A DNA stretch of 64,000 nt from contig OX465583.1 of NCBI GenBank assembly GCA_950022655.1, forward strand, positions 35,367,360 to 35,431,359. The letters run 5' to 3'. Below are positions 13,141 to 23,105 of this stretch, in pieces (the first letter of the stretch is position 1; each line of letters starts with the position of its first letter). Position numbers and translations under genes: made by a program. The notes beneath the pieces were generated by a model. That model worked only from the letters and a program-made list of their open reading frames with translations. It did not search any database and was not told the origin of the DNA. The DNA is from Alentia gelatinosa (Eukaryota; Annelida; Polychaeta; Phyllodocida; Polynoidae).

Positions 13141-13218
13141 GGATCCTTTTTGAATTTTTTTAGAGTTTCCGCCAGTCTTCTTTCCAATAGTAATGCATTC
13201 CATATGGCTGAACCATGT
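13141..13218 (-). pseudogene. Non-LTR retrotransposon RT C-terminal scrap
   Basis: Minus-strand translation gives a run containing SAIWNALLLERRLAETL followed by KKFKK. This fits the G..LWN.LP...R...TL..FK signature at the C-terminus of CR1/Jockey-type reverse transcriptases, just after the finger-palm-thumb region. Only about 26 codons survive, with stops on both sides. It lies about 190 bp beyond a second, longer fragment of the same kind and strand, so these are probably two insertions or a rearranged pair. The motif is seen; the clade is not resolvable. Confidence 0.5.
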
Positions 13219-13410
13219 CATTCAATACTCCTTTTATACATACTGCAATACGGGCGGTTTTTTTCTAAATGTTTATTGACCACAAATAGCGATATTCAAT
13301 GCGGCATCATATCGATCTTCAATATCATTGGTATAACAAACGTATTATAACAAAAATAACACATTACTCGTCTCAGGCAAGCAATGAAGTACACAAGACT
13401 AAGGAATGAC

Positions 13411-13890
13411 TCATACAAAGGACAGTACAGATGGTGCAATTAAAAAGACTCGTAAAAGCTTGAATTCTTCTTTGACCCTGGGGTTTTGTGTTTCCACTGA
13501 TAAACTATCCCACAATATATTGCCCACATATAGGGAAGATCTTTCGAAACTTTCCAAGTTCGTTCCTTTCACCTTAATCTTCCGTTTATCATTACTTCTC
13601 AAATTCCTGGCAGTAGGCTCGTATCCATGTTCAGAATCTAGACCCTACCATTTAATGATATCAGGCAAATGACAATTTCTCCGTATATCTAGGTTACTCA
13701 TTTTACAAATATCGCGTAGTTCCTGTGTACTTTTATCTCGACTTTTATATTTCCCTATAACACAGCGTAAACCCTTATTCATTAGTATGTGTAATCTTCT
13801 ACGTTTTGTTTCTGTCATTAAACAAAATTTTACACCAGCGTATCCAAGCATAGGCTCCCTTTGTCATTCTTCTCTTTTTACTTCAAATAG
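13411..13890 (-). pseudogene. Non-LTR retrotransposon RT 3' region, decayed
   Basis: Minus-strand frames at 13645-13851 and 13411-13602 together read as the post-polymerase part of a CR1/Jockey-like RT ORF. The upstream frame has AGVKFCLMTETKRRRLHILM and then GLRCVIGKYKSRD (thumb-side helices that in this class end '..Q..ALR.I'). The downstream frame has SLYVGNILWDSLSVETQ and then VKEEFKLLRVFL (the LWN.LP...R....FK signature). A frameshift or stop separates them around 13605-13645. The catalytic FADD box is not present. Family membership rests on motif order. The fragment sits just upstream, on the plus map, of a family 2 hairpin element at 13990. Confidence 0.7.
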
Positions 13891-13989
13891 TGGTCCTGAT
13901 CGTGCCCTGGTATTGGCTCTTTTAGTCTGTAGTAGCTGTTCTTGTGCTTTTCTTTATATATGAATATTAGGGTAGGATGTAAGCGGCAG

Positions 13990-14282
13990 TTTTATCTCAC
14001 CCCAGATATTTTTTCTCCATAGACTTAACATTGGAAACTCGTATCTAACACCCATTAGATATTTAGGAAATATATCCAATGGGGGATAATGTCAAAAATG
14101 TTAGCCCATTAGTCAATATTAAGGGTGAGATAAATTCAGAAACCCATTCAAGTTTAGGGTCAGAGCTCGATCCCATCTCGTTTGAATCACATAGCAATTC
14201 ACGCGGCTTCGCTTTGTGAATTACTACGTGATTCAAACTCGATGGGATACGAGCTCAGACCCTAAACCTTCATGGGTTTCCT
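13990..14282 (+). mobile_element. Compound hairpin element, family 2, copy 1
   Basis: The element starts TTTTATCTCACCCC (13990-14003). It has an inner inverted copy GGGTGAGATAAA (14123-14134) and then a hairpin from 14139 to 14280. Within the body is a small hairpin (CCCATTAGATATTT / AAATATATCCAATGGG, about 14053-14086). The copy at 34874-35164 is roughly 90% identical over the whole length by eye and shares both ends, which fixes the boundaries to within a few bases. There is no reading frame. The flanks differ between the copies and show no clear target duplication; both copies are followed by T. This fits a Helentron-type insertion but is not proof. Confidence 0.85.
14139..14280 (+). repeat. 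Structured hairpin of family 2, copy 1
   Basis: Paired blocks: 9 bp (14139-14147 / 14272-14280), 4x4 bubble, 10 bp, 1x1, 7 bp GAGCTCG, one-base bulge, 8 bp, TC facing TC (14178-14179 / 14239-14240), 11 bp, 5x5 bubble (ATAGC / ACTAC), 7 bp (AATTCAC / GTGAATT), 2x2 (GC/TT), 3 bp GGC/GCT, loop TTC. The minus strand of the tip reads GCGAAGC (14206-14212), the 7-mer known to form an exceptionally stable single-stranded DNA mini-hairpin. Confidence 0.9.
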
Positions 14283-14429
14283 CTATAGTACTGAACGATA
14301 CAGTATAATTAACACTTGTTCTGATTTCGATAGCATTATCATGCAGTATTCTCAGCTAGTTTCTATCAGCTATATTACATGCATCAAACAGGAGATCGTC
14401 ATAGTCTATGTATGAATGCATATGAGAGG

Positions 14430-14555
14430 CAGGAAAAGAGGGAGGCAAAGTAGAGAATGACAGAGAGATAATGTGATAGAAAGAGCAATAGAGAGAGAGA
14501 GAGTATATGTCAGAGAACGAAAGGGATAGACAGACAAAGAGCAAGAAGGAAAGGG
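14430..14555. repeat. Purine-rich degenerate AGAG tract
   Basis: The stretch is dominated by AGAGAGA, GAAAG and AGAG words with few pyrimidines. It is low-complexity sequence; the minus-strand frames rich in S and L through it are artefacts. Confidence 0.6.
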
Positions 14556-15261
14556 CTTCCAATATACTAGTAGTAACGAATATACAGTGATGAAGATCAA
14601 GGGCCCGTTTAATGATCTAGGATCAAACTCTTGTCTGTACCTCGTTCAAGGGTTATCGTTCGATGACATTTAAGTTTGTTCGCTGAGACAGTATCAGCCG
14701 TCCATAAGGTCCCCCATAAGTGTGGAATCAAGTTGGCCCACATCGTCCCCAGGTCTCAAGAGCATACAGAAAAGGGTGTAGATGTACTCAAACCTCGTAA
14801 ACCTGTAATATCCTCAAGGCTCATGCGTCATGAAATTAGATCGGATTACATGATATCCGAGTCATTTTTCAATTAGCTTCAAACACAGAATATATCAATA
14901 TATGATGGAAAAGCCTATTTAATCTTAACTCCGGTATGTTTTGTACGTAATTGTAAGCATACTACGTTTAACTGATTGAAGTTTAGTTCGGCGCATCGCC
15001 ATCCATTAACAGTTTTGATTGATCTAGCTTAGCAAATAAAGCCTAGAATTAACAAATGCATCAACCCATAATGGACAAACAAAAACCCCACAAAATTATA
15101 ATCTTAACTCTTTTTTCTAATTCCATTATCCTGACCTGTCCATCAATCGACGTTTTACTGGTATACTGGTACAGTCAGTCAATAAACATGCGTGGACTTC
15201 TCATGTTGATAACATATTTACATGGAATGACTAGAATCAAAGTTCAATGTAATATCACGAG

Positions 15262-15470
15262 TCACTGTTGTAAAGGTCGTATTACAGTAAAAGGAATAAT
15301 GGACATCAATGTTTTCTTGAGTTCAGATTTGAAGCCCCTAAGAGAATCAGTGTTCCTGACTGCTGGAAGTAAGTCATTCCATTTTAACGCCCCAAAGTAC
15401 ATTAGATTACATTTATATGCCTTGCAATTGCGCCTACAGGAATACCTAAAACAAAATACGTCCCTCAAAT
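15262..15470 (-). pseudogene. Non-LTR retrotransposon RT C-terminal fragment
   Basis: The minus-strand frame contains YFGALKWNDLLPAVRNTDSL followed by RGFKSELKKTLM. This is a good fit to the C-terminal LWN.LP..VR....L..FK..LK signature of CR1/Jockey-like elements, preceded by the expected basic Y.CRRN stretch. The fragment ends in a stop within about 15 residues of the signature, as expected for the 3' end of such ORFs. It overlaps the same domain as the 13.4 kb fragment, so it is a separate insertion. A 143-codon plus-strand frame across the same bases is its shadow. Confidence 0.7.
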
Positions 15471-15479
15471 TGCATCAAT

Positions 15480-18330
15480 GGGCCTAGGGCACACAACACG
15501 GTAGTCCCATGAACACCTTACAAAGCATGTACATGTATAACTCTGACATTCTCACACTCAGCATACAATGAGATAAGTGCAGATCCAATGCGGGATCGCA
15601 GATGTTCCCAAGTGTTGGATCCTCCCCTCTTGCAGGGGTCGGGAGGGAAACAGGGAGAGGGCCCACAGATCCCGCGACCATCCAGGTAATCCTCTCCGCT
15701 AATGTGATCAACTCGGTGCCACCCGGCGATGATTGCGTTACACTGCTCCAGCATGCCTCCAGGGTGGCCACCCGGTCGTTGTCGCTGCGAGAAATTATAT
15801 GGGGCGCCGAGGGAATCGTAATTATCACGCTAGTTTACAGAGATCCAAAGGATAGGGGAGTTTGACATATGTAACGGGTAGCGAAAATTGGAAAGAATAT
15901 TGAGAGAAATTAAGGCAAAAAGAATGCAAGATGTTGATACTTTCAAAAAAGGGACGGGCTTAATGAAACGCATCTACCTTCTTCTGACGGCGTTTTGAAC
16001 CGCGTTAGTTTGGATAAAGATATTCCACAGGCTCGTAGAGCGAGTAAGTAACTGATACAAATAGTTATTTTTAGACATCCATTGTCTGGAGCTGATTGAG
16101 AGAAACGGCATATACCATTGTGGGTTAGATATTACTGTCAGTAGAACAAAATGAGAAACTTGCTCTGCTTTGTTGTACTGTTTTCTGGCGAAGAATGAAT
16201 TTGCAACCTGATGCTACCATAGTCTGATAAATACAAAGGTCTTAATTTGGCACTAAAGGAACATTATACGTTTTACATTTGCGTTGAAATGGATTTATTG
16301 ACACATTGCACGCCATTATGTTGGGGGTGGCTTGATACTGCAGGAAACACAGCAGACTGCTAGAATAATGCAATCAGCCTGTGGCCAGTGGAGAAACAGC
16401 CAGCAGCTAAAGTATGTTAAGATCCACTCCTTGAGCTCGGTAGATGTATCTTTCATGGCCTGACCACAGCTTAAGTGGCCTTTCTAAATGGCACCAACGA
16501 CCAGGGAAGGCAGGCTGAGGCGCACCGATCGCCTTCGATCATGCACGAAGGCCGAATTAAGACCTGTAATATGGTCCTGTCCAATAAGAGTGATCTTGTA
16601 GACTTGGAACTGGTGGCTTATCCAGGCAAGAATCTGTGATGAATAGTGAAGTTTAGGGCGATTCTATCATTTTGTTATAACGATGTTCGATGCTATTATA
16701 AAACGTGAACTAAACTTGTGTTACTCCCTTTCAGTCATTGTATATTGATGTTCAGTAGAAATATCAAAATTATGGATTTATGTCAAAAGATTTTAATGTT
16801 GCTATTTATGTTTTGAGAACAAGATATGTATTCTGAATTACAAAGGGACTCAACAATCCTTATAGAACATATATTAGACCTCTCTGACCATGATATTGTT
16901 CTTTGAATCTAGCAGATCATTCTTCTAAGATGACCAGTCTTTTTACGTGACGCTCCAAAAATTGCAATCATTTAAAGAAGAAATTACTTCACACTTGCGT
17001 ACATAGGATTGACACCAGTATCATATAACTATGCCATAAATTCTCAGAGAGAACAGACTGGCACTGGGCCTTGTTGGAAGCAATCCTACAACCTAAATGT
17101 TGGCAGAGAAAGTAAGAAAAAGAAAGTAATCAAAATATAATTTAGTTTCTACCTTTCTGAATGGACTTATTTGAATCTCTGTACTTTATTATAATATGTG
17201 CCTCTCTGTAAACCATATTTATGTTCTAAAATACGGTATTATGATAGTGTAAAAATTAGGTGGATTTTTTAAAAACTAAATGATAAATCATATGCATGGA
17301 AAACTGCATCTAGCCCGAACTTTCCTCAACATCTCCTTAACTTTACCAACTACATGTTGTGCATCAAATCAAACAATGGAATTCACCAGCATAAGGGAAT
17401 CTACAGATTATGTATACACTATTCTCTAGAATAAATGGTAAATTTAATCTTATATCAAGATAAGAATAAATACCTATTAGTATGTCGCATTATAATATCG
17501 ACCACCTGTGTTTAGAGTTGGACATCATTCAAGGGTGCGCTCGCTTCTCGTGTGTATTCTGGGCCTAATCCAGTGACTTGTACTCAGTTTCAAACCCTTA
17601 CTCCCGGGATCCTCCTTTTCTATTAACCGAAATGTTAAATATCGAGCCCAACTAATGAGTCCCAGATTTACCAGGGTTAACGGGATGTTGCGTCATCGTT
17701 TCCTACCTAGATTTAGCGACTGAAAACAGTGCCAACTTTTTACAATCTGCAAATTGGTCAGTTACCAAAACCGAAATAGGAATACCAGGTAACCGGGACA
17801 GAAATAGCTCCTGGCGATGAGCGTGTAGAATCCCAGGTAATGAATTCGTTCTTCAGTGTGATGCTATTACAGGCCATTTGTCTCTGATTGTGTTTTGGCA
17901 AGCTCTACCTGTCCTTCGCTCATTTGTCTAAATATAGCAAGGTATCTGTGTAACATGTTGAATGTACATTATCATTGTCTAATGTCCGTCAGTTGTTCCT
18001 CTATGCCTCATCTTTATGATAATGTTTAGTATATTATGCTGATCAGTTGTTAAAGTCTTTACAAAGCGCTATGTGCAGTTCTTGAGAATTTGCGAAGACG
18101 TATACTCCCGTATACACAAATATTAATTTATTCTATGCTTATCATCTTATGTTCTGTAACTAATGGTAAGTATCATGAGTAAAGACTAATATTTTTATTG
18201 GCACTTGTATACGCCTTATACGAATATATGAAGTAAACCTGTCAAAATAAATGGAATGTCAGAACTAATGAGGAATAGAAAGAGACTGACATGCCATACA
18301 TAAAGCAGACGAAGGCATGGATCTCATCTA
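15480..18330. other. Intergenic sequence, no gene recognised
   Basis: Overlapping opposite-strand frames at 15484-15865 occupy a GC-richer patch and have no domain. The rest is AT-rich without long frames, tandem repeats or long palindromes that I could see. Confidence 0.5.
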
Positions 18331-18331
18331 T

Positions 18332-18721
18332 TCATTGTGGATAAGTCTCCGTTCCTGTTGCACACAGGTTAAGCGTTCCGTCATCCCTAACCACGCTTCT
18401 AGCAGAGTGTCGACCCGCACGAGGTGATTCAATATCGCTCAAAAATACGGTTCCTAGAAGCTCAAAGTACAAATAGTAAAGGTAATTTTTAACGACCCGA
18501 AAATCACTCTTGCTTTGTCCATCAATTTCAGAGAGAACATCCCGGGCAGTTCTGAAACGTCCTGAGCAGTTGTAAAACAGGGCGAGCTGCTCATAGAGGG
18601 CGCCCCAAGCGTGCGCAGGCGTTCTGCAGCAATAACTGCGATCCTGCAGTGAGATGCACCCGTTCTCTCTCCCGATCACACGACCTGAAAATGGCCGCAA
18701 TGACCCCAGCCTCCCAGCCAA
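18332..18721 (-). CDS. Possible exon with a TPR-like helix pair, unproven
   Basis: A 129-codon minus-strand frame whose centre looks protein-like. The stretch YEQLALFYNCSGRFRTARDV continues with LSEI and places Y, L, A, Y, G, A and L at the spacing of a tetratricopeptide repeat (positions 4, 7, 8, 11, 15, 20, 24), followed by a hydrophobic NYLYYLYFELLG. The first 35 residues are basic and low in motif content. It could be an exon, a fragment of a helical-repeat C-terminus such as those of Mab-21-like proteins, or chance. Splice sites and a second repeat were not found. One copy of GAGCTGCTC (18584-18592) falls inside it. Confidence 0.25.
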   Translation of the reverse strand: MAGRLGSLRPFSGRVIGRENGCISLQDRSYCCRTPAHAWGALYEQLALFYNCSGRFRTARDVLSEIDGQSKSDFRVVKNYLYYLYFELLGTVFLSDIESPRAGRHSARSVVRDDGTLNLCATGTETYPQ

Positions 18722-18906
18722 CTACCGCCGATCAAATCAATTTCTGCGGAGTTGATAAGCCATCGAGGCAATAACAGCCAAAGCCTGGAGCCTAGCGATG
18801 GATTGCAGTTATATAGGCAGACGTATAGGATCGACTGCGACTGCCTTTTACTCAGCTATATGCCAAAGAATAATTACCTACCAAGGATAAATTCTCTATG
18901 CTTTAG

Positions 18907-18923
18907 TTGGAAGGGGGGGGGGG
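18907..18923 (+). repeat. Poly-G tract
   Basis: About eleven consecutive G with flanking GG pairs in an otherwise AT-rich setting; a simple mononucleotide run. Confidence 0.8.
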
Positions 18924-19689
18924 ATTATTGATCACGGCAGTAATCCTTAAACACTGTGCGTAGATATGCTGGATTAATATAGGTACATATTTATATTTGT
19001 ATATAAGAAGTGGTACTCCTGGGTCAAGGTTAGCTATGGTTGGCTTACTGCCTGTGTAAATGACTCATCACTTCAAGTTAATGAGTCACACTGATCGAGT
19101 GTTTGATAATATGAGCAGGGCTGGAGGGGGTGGTGGACGTTTTACCAACCTTGCTATAAGGTAACCGGCATCAAGGACGCAGTCGGGCGTATCGGATTAA
19201 GACGTTCCCTTTGATACACTACCGATCGGCTTTGTGAGGGTGAGACCCACCCTCCAGCTCCTCTGAGCCCCCGAGCCAGGTCTCCCAGGTCCCGTCACAC
19301 CATCTCTCCCGATTCCCCGGATGACGGGTGGATATCAAATAAAGCAGAAATATAATACCGCCTAACAAAAAAGGTAACCCACGCATAAAAATCACACTCA
19401 ACCCTTCAACATGATCTACACAAAAATACAATAGATGAATGGTGTGGCAGATCAAGCGTCAGTTAGCGTGGGTACAGATATTAGATTTGACATTGGATAT
19501 GAGGGTGTAGGTGGGGGTTGGTGTCTATCAATGACAAATTGATTTTTTTTCACCAATCGACGTTGGCAAAGTGGCTTAGCATTCTTACTAGCGGGTCCAG
19601 ACGGGAGGCACCCAGGCGGGGATAATGTCACTACCTTTTGCTGCCAGATTCACCCGGGGCTGGATGGAGATGTGGGCACTACCCTAGTG

Positions 19690-20240
19690 CCCCGTCCAGT
19701 TCAAAGCCATCCCCCAAATTACAAATTAATACTCCACGAACCTCCCAACTACTCCGCCTATTTCCAAACTACTCCAACTGACAAACTAGTTCTACACCCA
19801 TTTCCCTATTACCCAATCCCAACTACCTCGCCTGGCAATCTTGAACTCCACCCACCTCACCACTACCCACTGTACCATCCCAACTACATAACCCAACAAC
19901 CTATATAGTACTCCAACTACCTCTCTACTACTTTGTCTACTTCCCAAGTAACCATACCTCCCTATATACCCTGTCAAACTACCTAGTACTCCACCTACCT
20001 CCTCACTATCAGAATCAAGCTCTCAACTACCCCGTCTAGCATCTCAGTACTCTCTACTAACCTGTCTAACAATCTAGACTCCACCCACCTTCCCACTACC
20101 CAAACCCGCTGCCATATCCTATATAGCTACTACTCTACTTACCTCCCTACTATATGTCTTCCTACCCACGACTCTGTATATTACCTTTTCTACACTATCC
20201 AACTACCTATTTCCCTTTACATATCATTCCCTTGAATACA
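19690..20240 (+). repeat. G-poor degenerate minisatellite (CAACTAC words)
   Basis: CCAACTAC, CAAACTAC, CTCCACC and CCTACC words recur irregularly over about 550 bp, and G is strikingly scarce on the plus strand. The period is not constant (roughly 25-50 bp). The proline- and tyrosine-rich plus-strand frame at 19672-19908 is a product of the repeat. Confidence 0.65.
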
Positions 20241-20242
20241 GA

Positions 20243-20330
20243 TTTTACCAAGTATTTTACACATACGGAGACAGTCTATTTTCTATTATTATACACTTTG
20301 AATTAGCCATTTTCTACCTTCAAATCTGGT
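20243..20330 (-). mobile_element. Fragment of a family 1 hairpin element
   Basis: The run ACCAAGTATTTTACAC, then CATACGGAGACAGTC, then TTATTATACACTTTGAATTA is collinear with 25857-25925 (hairpin outer arm plus inner inverted repeat of the copy at 25750). The other hairpin arm is absent, so this is a half element, truncated at the stem. Confidence 0.6.
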
Positions 20331-21985
20331 TGTCTTATTACTGAGAAGTTAAGTCAATGTAATGTGAAGTGAAGGATTAACCCGACTGGCCAAGAAAGCC
20401 CTCCAAAGACGTGTATTGTTGATGACCTCTGCCTTTTATGTGCACATGCTTAATTGACCGATGCCCATGTTTACTTACAGCGTAGGTGGGTAAATGGCCA
20501 TGAGTTCACTCTCTCAGCAGGAATCCCACAACAAAAATACAGCATGATATATGTGATCAATCATAGCACCCCCATTTGGCGGGGGACTTCTATGATTAGC
20601 TAATACAAACCCAACGTATGCACAATCTGCTTGGGTCTGGCTGCCGTTTAACAATGAGCTAGATTTTTTTTCAGATAGAAGTGTTTAATTACGAAAAGGT
20701 TTTACATTATGTGGGTGATTTTCAAACCCAGCCGTCAGAACATAAACAGGTGACAAAACATACAGACATGACATGTCTGCATACGGATAGACAGAGTAAT
20801 CATAATAATGTATATGTATTTACTGCCACATCAGCCACTCCCTGAGGGACTAGATCGATATCTAAATCCCCAACTATCTACCTTATCAGTCACGATCCTA
20901 TCCCGCTTACTACAATTAAAGGACTCATGTGATGTATTAATGAATGCAGACAGGAACGATTTCCAGCTTAAACCCTGGTTTTGTAAGGTTCACTACTCAC
21001 GATTCAATATTCTTTGTTGTGATGCAGATGTTTTGTTTAAGAGTGTAAATCATTATCAATATTGAAACAGACACTAGATATATCATTAGTTTAGATGAAA
21101 TATCAATTCCGATCATACCATCAATGTATATCCATCATCTAGTTACACCTTTGTCACTCCATCTACCCCTTCTACCTCCCAGAAACCTCCTCGTGACTAC
21201 CACCGTATCCCAAGTCCGACATCCTGCTATGACCATTTCATCTCTTGCCCACTCAACATGTACATTCTCCTCAATCATTTGCTTCTATTTAATCTGATTG
21301 TGAAATGTTAGTGTTCCTATGTCTACGCCCTTTGCATCACCCCGTCACAAATAGGGTAAGTGCTTGTGGCCAGGAATAACAATATTTGATGTTATCTATC
21401 GAAGACCCTTACGGTACTTTTGTTAGTCTCAACACACAGATCTAAACCAGGTCTCTTTGCTCAGACATAACCACAACTTTCTGTTACACGCTATCAATAA
21501 ATTAAGGCATGTAAAGTAAACAACAACATTTTGCTAATAAGATAAGTATGTTTACCATGGTAAGTCTAAAAAAAGAAACAATAACTTAGATCTAAGATGA
21601 GGTTCAAACTGTGGTTTACATGAATAACAGACGTTTACTTAATCCCAGAGCCATTGGGCTATACCCAATTTTATGCCCTATGGTAATGATTGGTATTGGA
21701 ATAATAACATGAATAGACTTTATATCGACCTTTACAAGCAGGATAGATCTATGCTTTGATGTGTGTCGGTATCACCAGGAAGGTGATACGAGGATGGGAA
21801 TTACATACATCTATGGGATAAAGACAATGACCTGATATTTTAGGAAATTGTACAACGAATCTCTGAAACTGCATTATGGTACAGGAATATCAAGGAAGGT
21901 CACACAATTTCATATGATTGTTTATATGGCGCGAGTTGTTTTGGGGAAATGATTTCACGAAGCGGAGCTGAGGGATATTTGTAGT
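20331..21985. other. Intergenic sequence, no gene recognised
   Basis: No frame with a recognisable domain and no repeat I could define in this stretch. Confidence 0.5.
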
Positions 21986-21986
21986 G

Positions 21987-22228
21987 GAACCTAGCGTCTA
22001 CACTAGACGACTGAAACGTGACGACTGTATATCGTCTCGCCTAAAGTCGTCAGGTGGTGCTCGATAACGCAATATCGACCACAATAGTCATCAACCATAG
22101 AATTTCCTAAAGTGTTTACATATTTTATATATACCGATTTCTAGCCATTCACAGCTGAAAGTCGCCAGATGGTGCAAAATTCAAGAATCGCCGCCTATAA
22201 TCGTCTAGTGTAAACGCCGGGTTAGACA
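21987..22228 (+). mobile_element. MITE with ACACTAGACGA terminal repeats
   Basis: Left end GCGTCTACACTAGACGAC (21994-22011) is matched inverted at the right end (GCGTTTACACTAGACGAT on the minus strand, 22198-22216); the similarity extends outward through AACC. The interior repeats GTCGTCAGGTGGTGC and GTCGCCAGATGGTGC, so it is partly self-similar. No coding capacity. Relatives lie at 38111-38310 and 62742-62860. The superfamily is unassigned because no target duplication is clear. Confidence 0.75.
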
Positions 22229-22272
22229 ACAAACGCCATAAAAACAATTATATGGAATTGAGTTACGTTTTG

Positions 22273-22735
22273 ATTTTATCCTACCCCGTCATGTGTTTTG
22301 AACTTCATATGTCACCCGTGGCATATAGATATCTTATGGCAGAACCGTGGCATTCAGTCACACCATGTTAAGTCTATGGAGATTTATATGACGGGTAGGA
22401 TAATTACTGAATATTTATGTTACTGCTTTAGAGAAAAAGCACATCACACTGTGCATCAAGTCAAAGGCTTTATCCTACCCCTAATAAAAAACGCCATAGG
22501 TTTAACATGGAATTTGTTTATGTCACGGGCGTGACATAAAATGTTGTTTATGCCACTACTTTCTAATACTGAAAAAATGTGGAAGCGGGGTAGGATAAAA
22601 TCTAGATGCCACTCAGTTGAGTTTGAGATTACTTATGTCACCCATTTTGTGGGCTCTGCAATATCACTCGTCTTCGACTCGTGAAATAAGGGAGCCCACA
22701 AAATGCGTGACATAAATAAACTCAGACTCAAACTC
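22273..22735 (+). mobile_element. Compound hairpin element, family 3, double-unit copy
   Basis: Two units lie in tandem. Unit 1 runs from TTTTATCCTACCCC (22274-22287) to ACGGGTAGGATAA (22391-22403). Unit 2 runs from TTTATCCTACCCC (22469-22481) to GGGGTAGGATAAA (22587-22599). The terminal hairpin follows at 22617-22735. Unit 2 contains a perfect 10-bp hairpin (TTTATGTCAC / GTGACATAAA, 22517-22540). The start of unit 2 matches the 12.5 kb copy. It begins 45 bp after a MITE and ends about 18 bp before a family 1 element. No reading frame belongs to it; the 78-codon frame here is incidental. Confidence 0.75.
22617..22735 (+). repeat. Structured hairpin of family 3
   Basis: Paired blocks: 9 bp GAGTTTGAG / CTCAGACTC (one G-T), 5x5 bubble, 9 bp TTATGTCAC / GTGACATAA, 1x1, 14 perfect pairs (22643-22656 / 22692-22705), 8x8 bubble (22657-22664 / 22684-22691), 3 bp CAC/GTG, TC facing TC (22668-22669 / 22679-22680), 3 bp GTC/GAC, loop TTC. 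On the minus strand the tip is C-GA-GTC-GAA-GAC-GA-G. Confidence 0.9.
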
Positions 22736-22844
22736 GTTACGTCTCTTGATCTTTATATACCCATGACGTATATATCGTAAATACGCACCGTTTCGCCGTA
22801 TAACGTATAAATGTTATACTGCACCGGGTTCCGTATAGCAGTGT

Positions 22845-23018
22845 ACTGAACACGTTCAACGCACGTTGCTATGTATACTGAACACGTTGACACACGTTGT
22901 TATGTATACTGAACACGTTGACGCACGTTGCTATGTGAATTGAACACGTTGATGCACGTTGCTATGTGAATTGAACACGTTGAACAGTACACTCTTATAC
23001 CCGTATAAGAGTGTACTG
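22845..23018 (+). repeat. 31-bp tandem array closed by a perfect palindrome
   Basis: Four to five units, each with TGAACACGTTGA, GCACGTTGCTATGT and TATAC or GAATT; CACGTTG appears twice per unit. The array is preceded by AGTGTACTG and followed by CAGTACACT, which starts a perfect 16-bp inverted repeat with a 2-base centre (22985-23018). Confidence 0.9.
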
Positions 23019-23105
23019 ACAACTTTATGCTATCGTTGGATTTACGAATTCGTCGTAATTCTTGTATTTAAGTTCTGGTTAAATTTCAACATTTACGGGT
23101 ATATA

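Noticed and set aside
15056..15487. 143-codon plus-strand frame
   Set aside because: It is antisense to the RT C-terminal fragment at 15262-15470 and has no motif.
22845..22985. CRISPR-like array of about 31-bp units
   Set aside because: Units are contiguous with no unique spacers and lie inside a eukaryotic hairpin element; it is a minisatellite.
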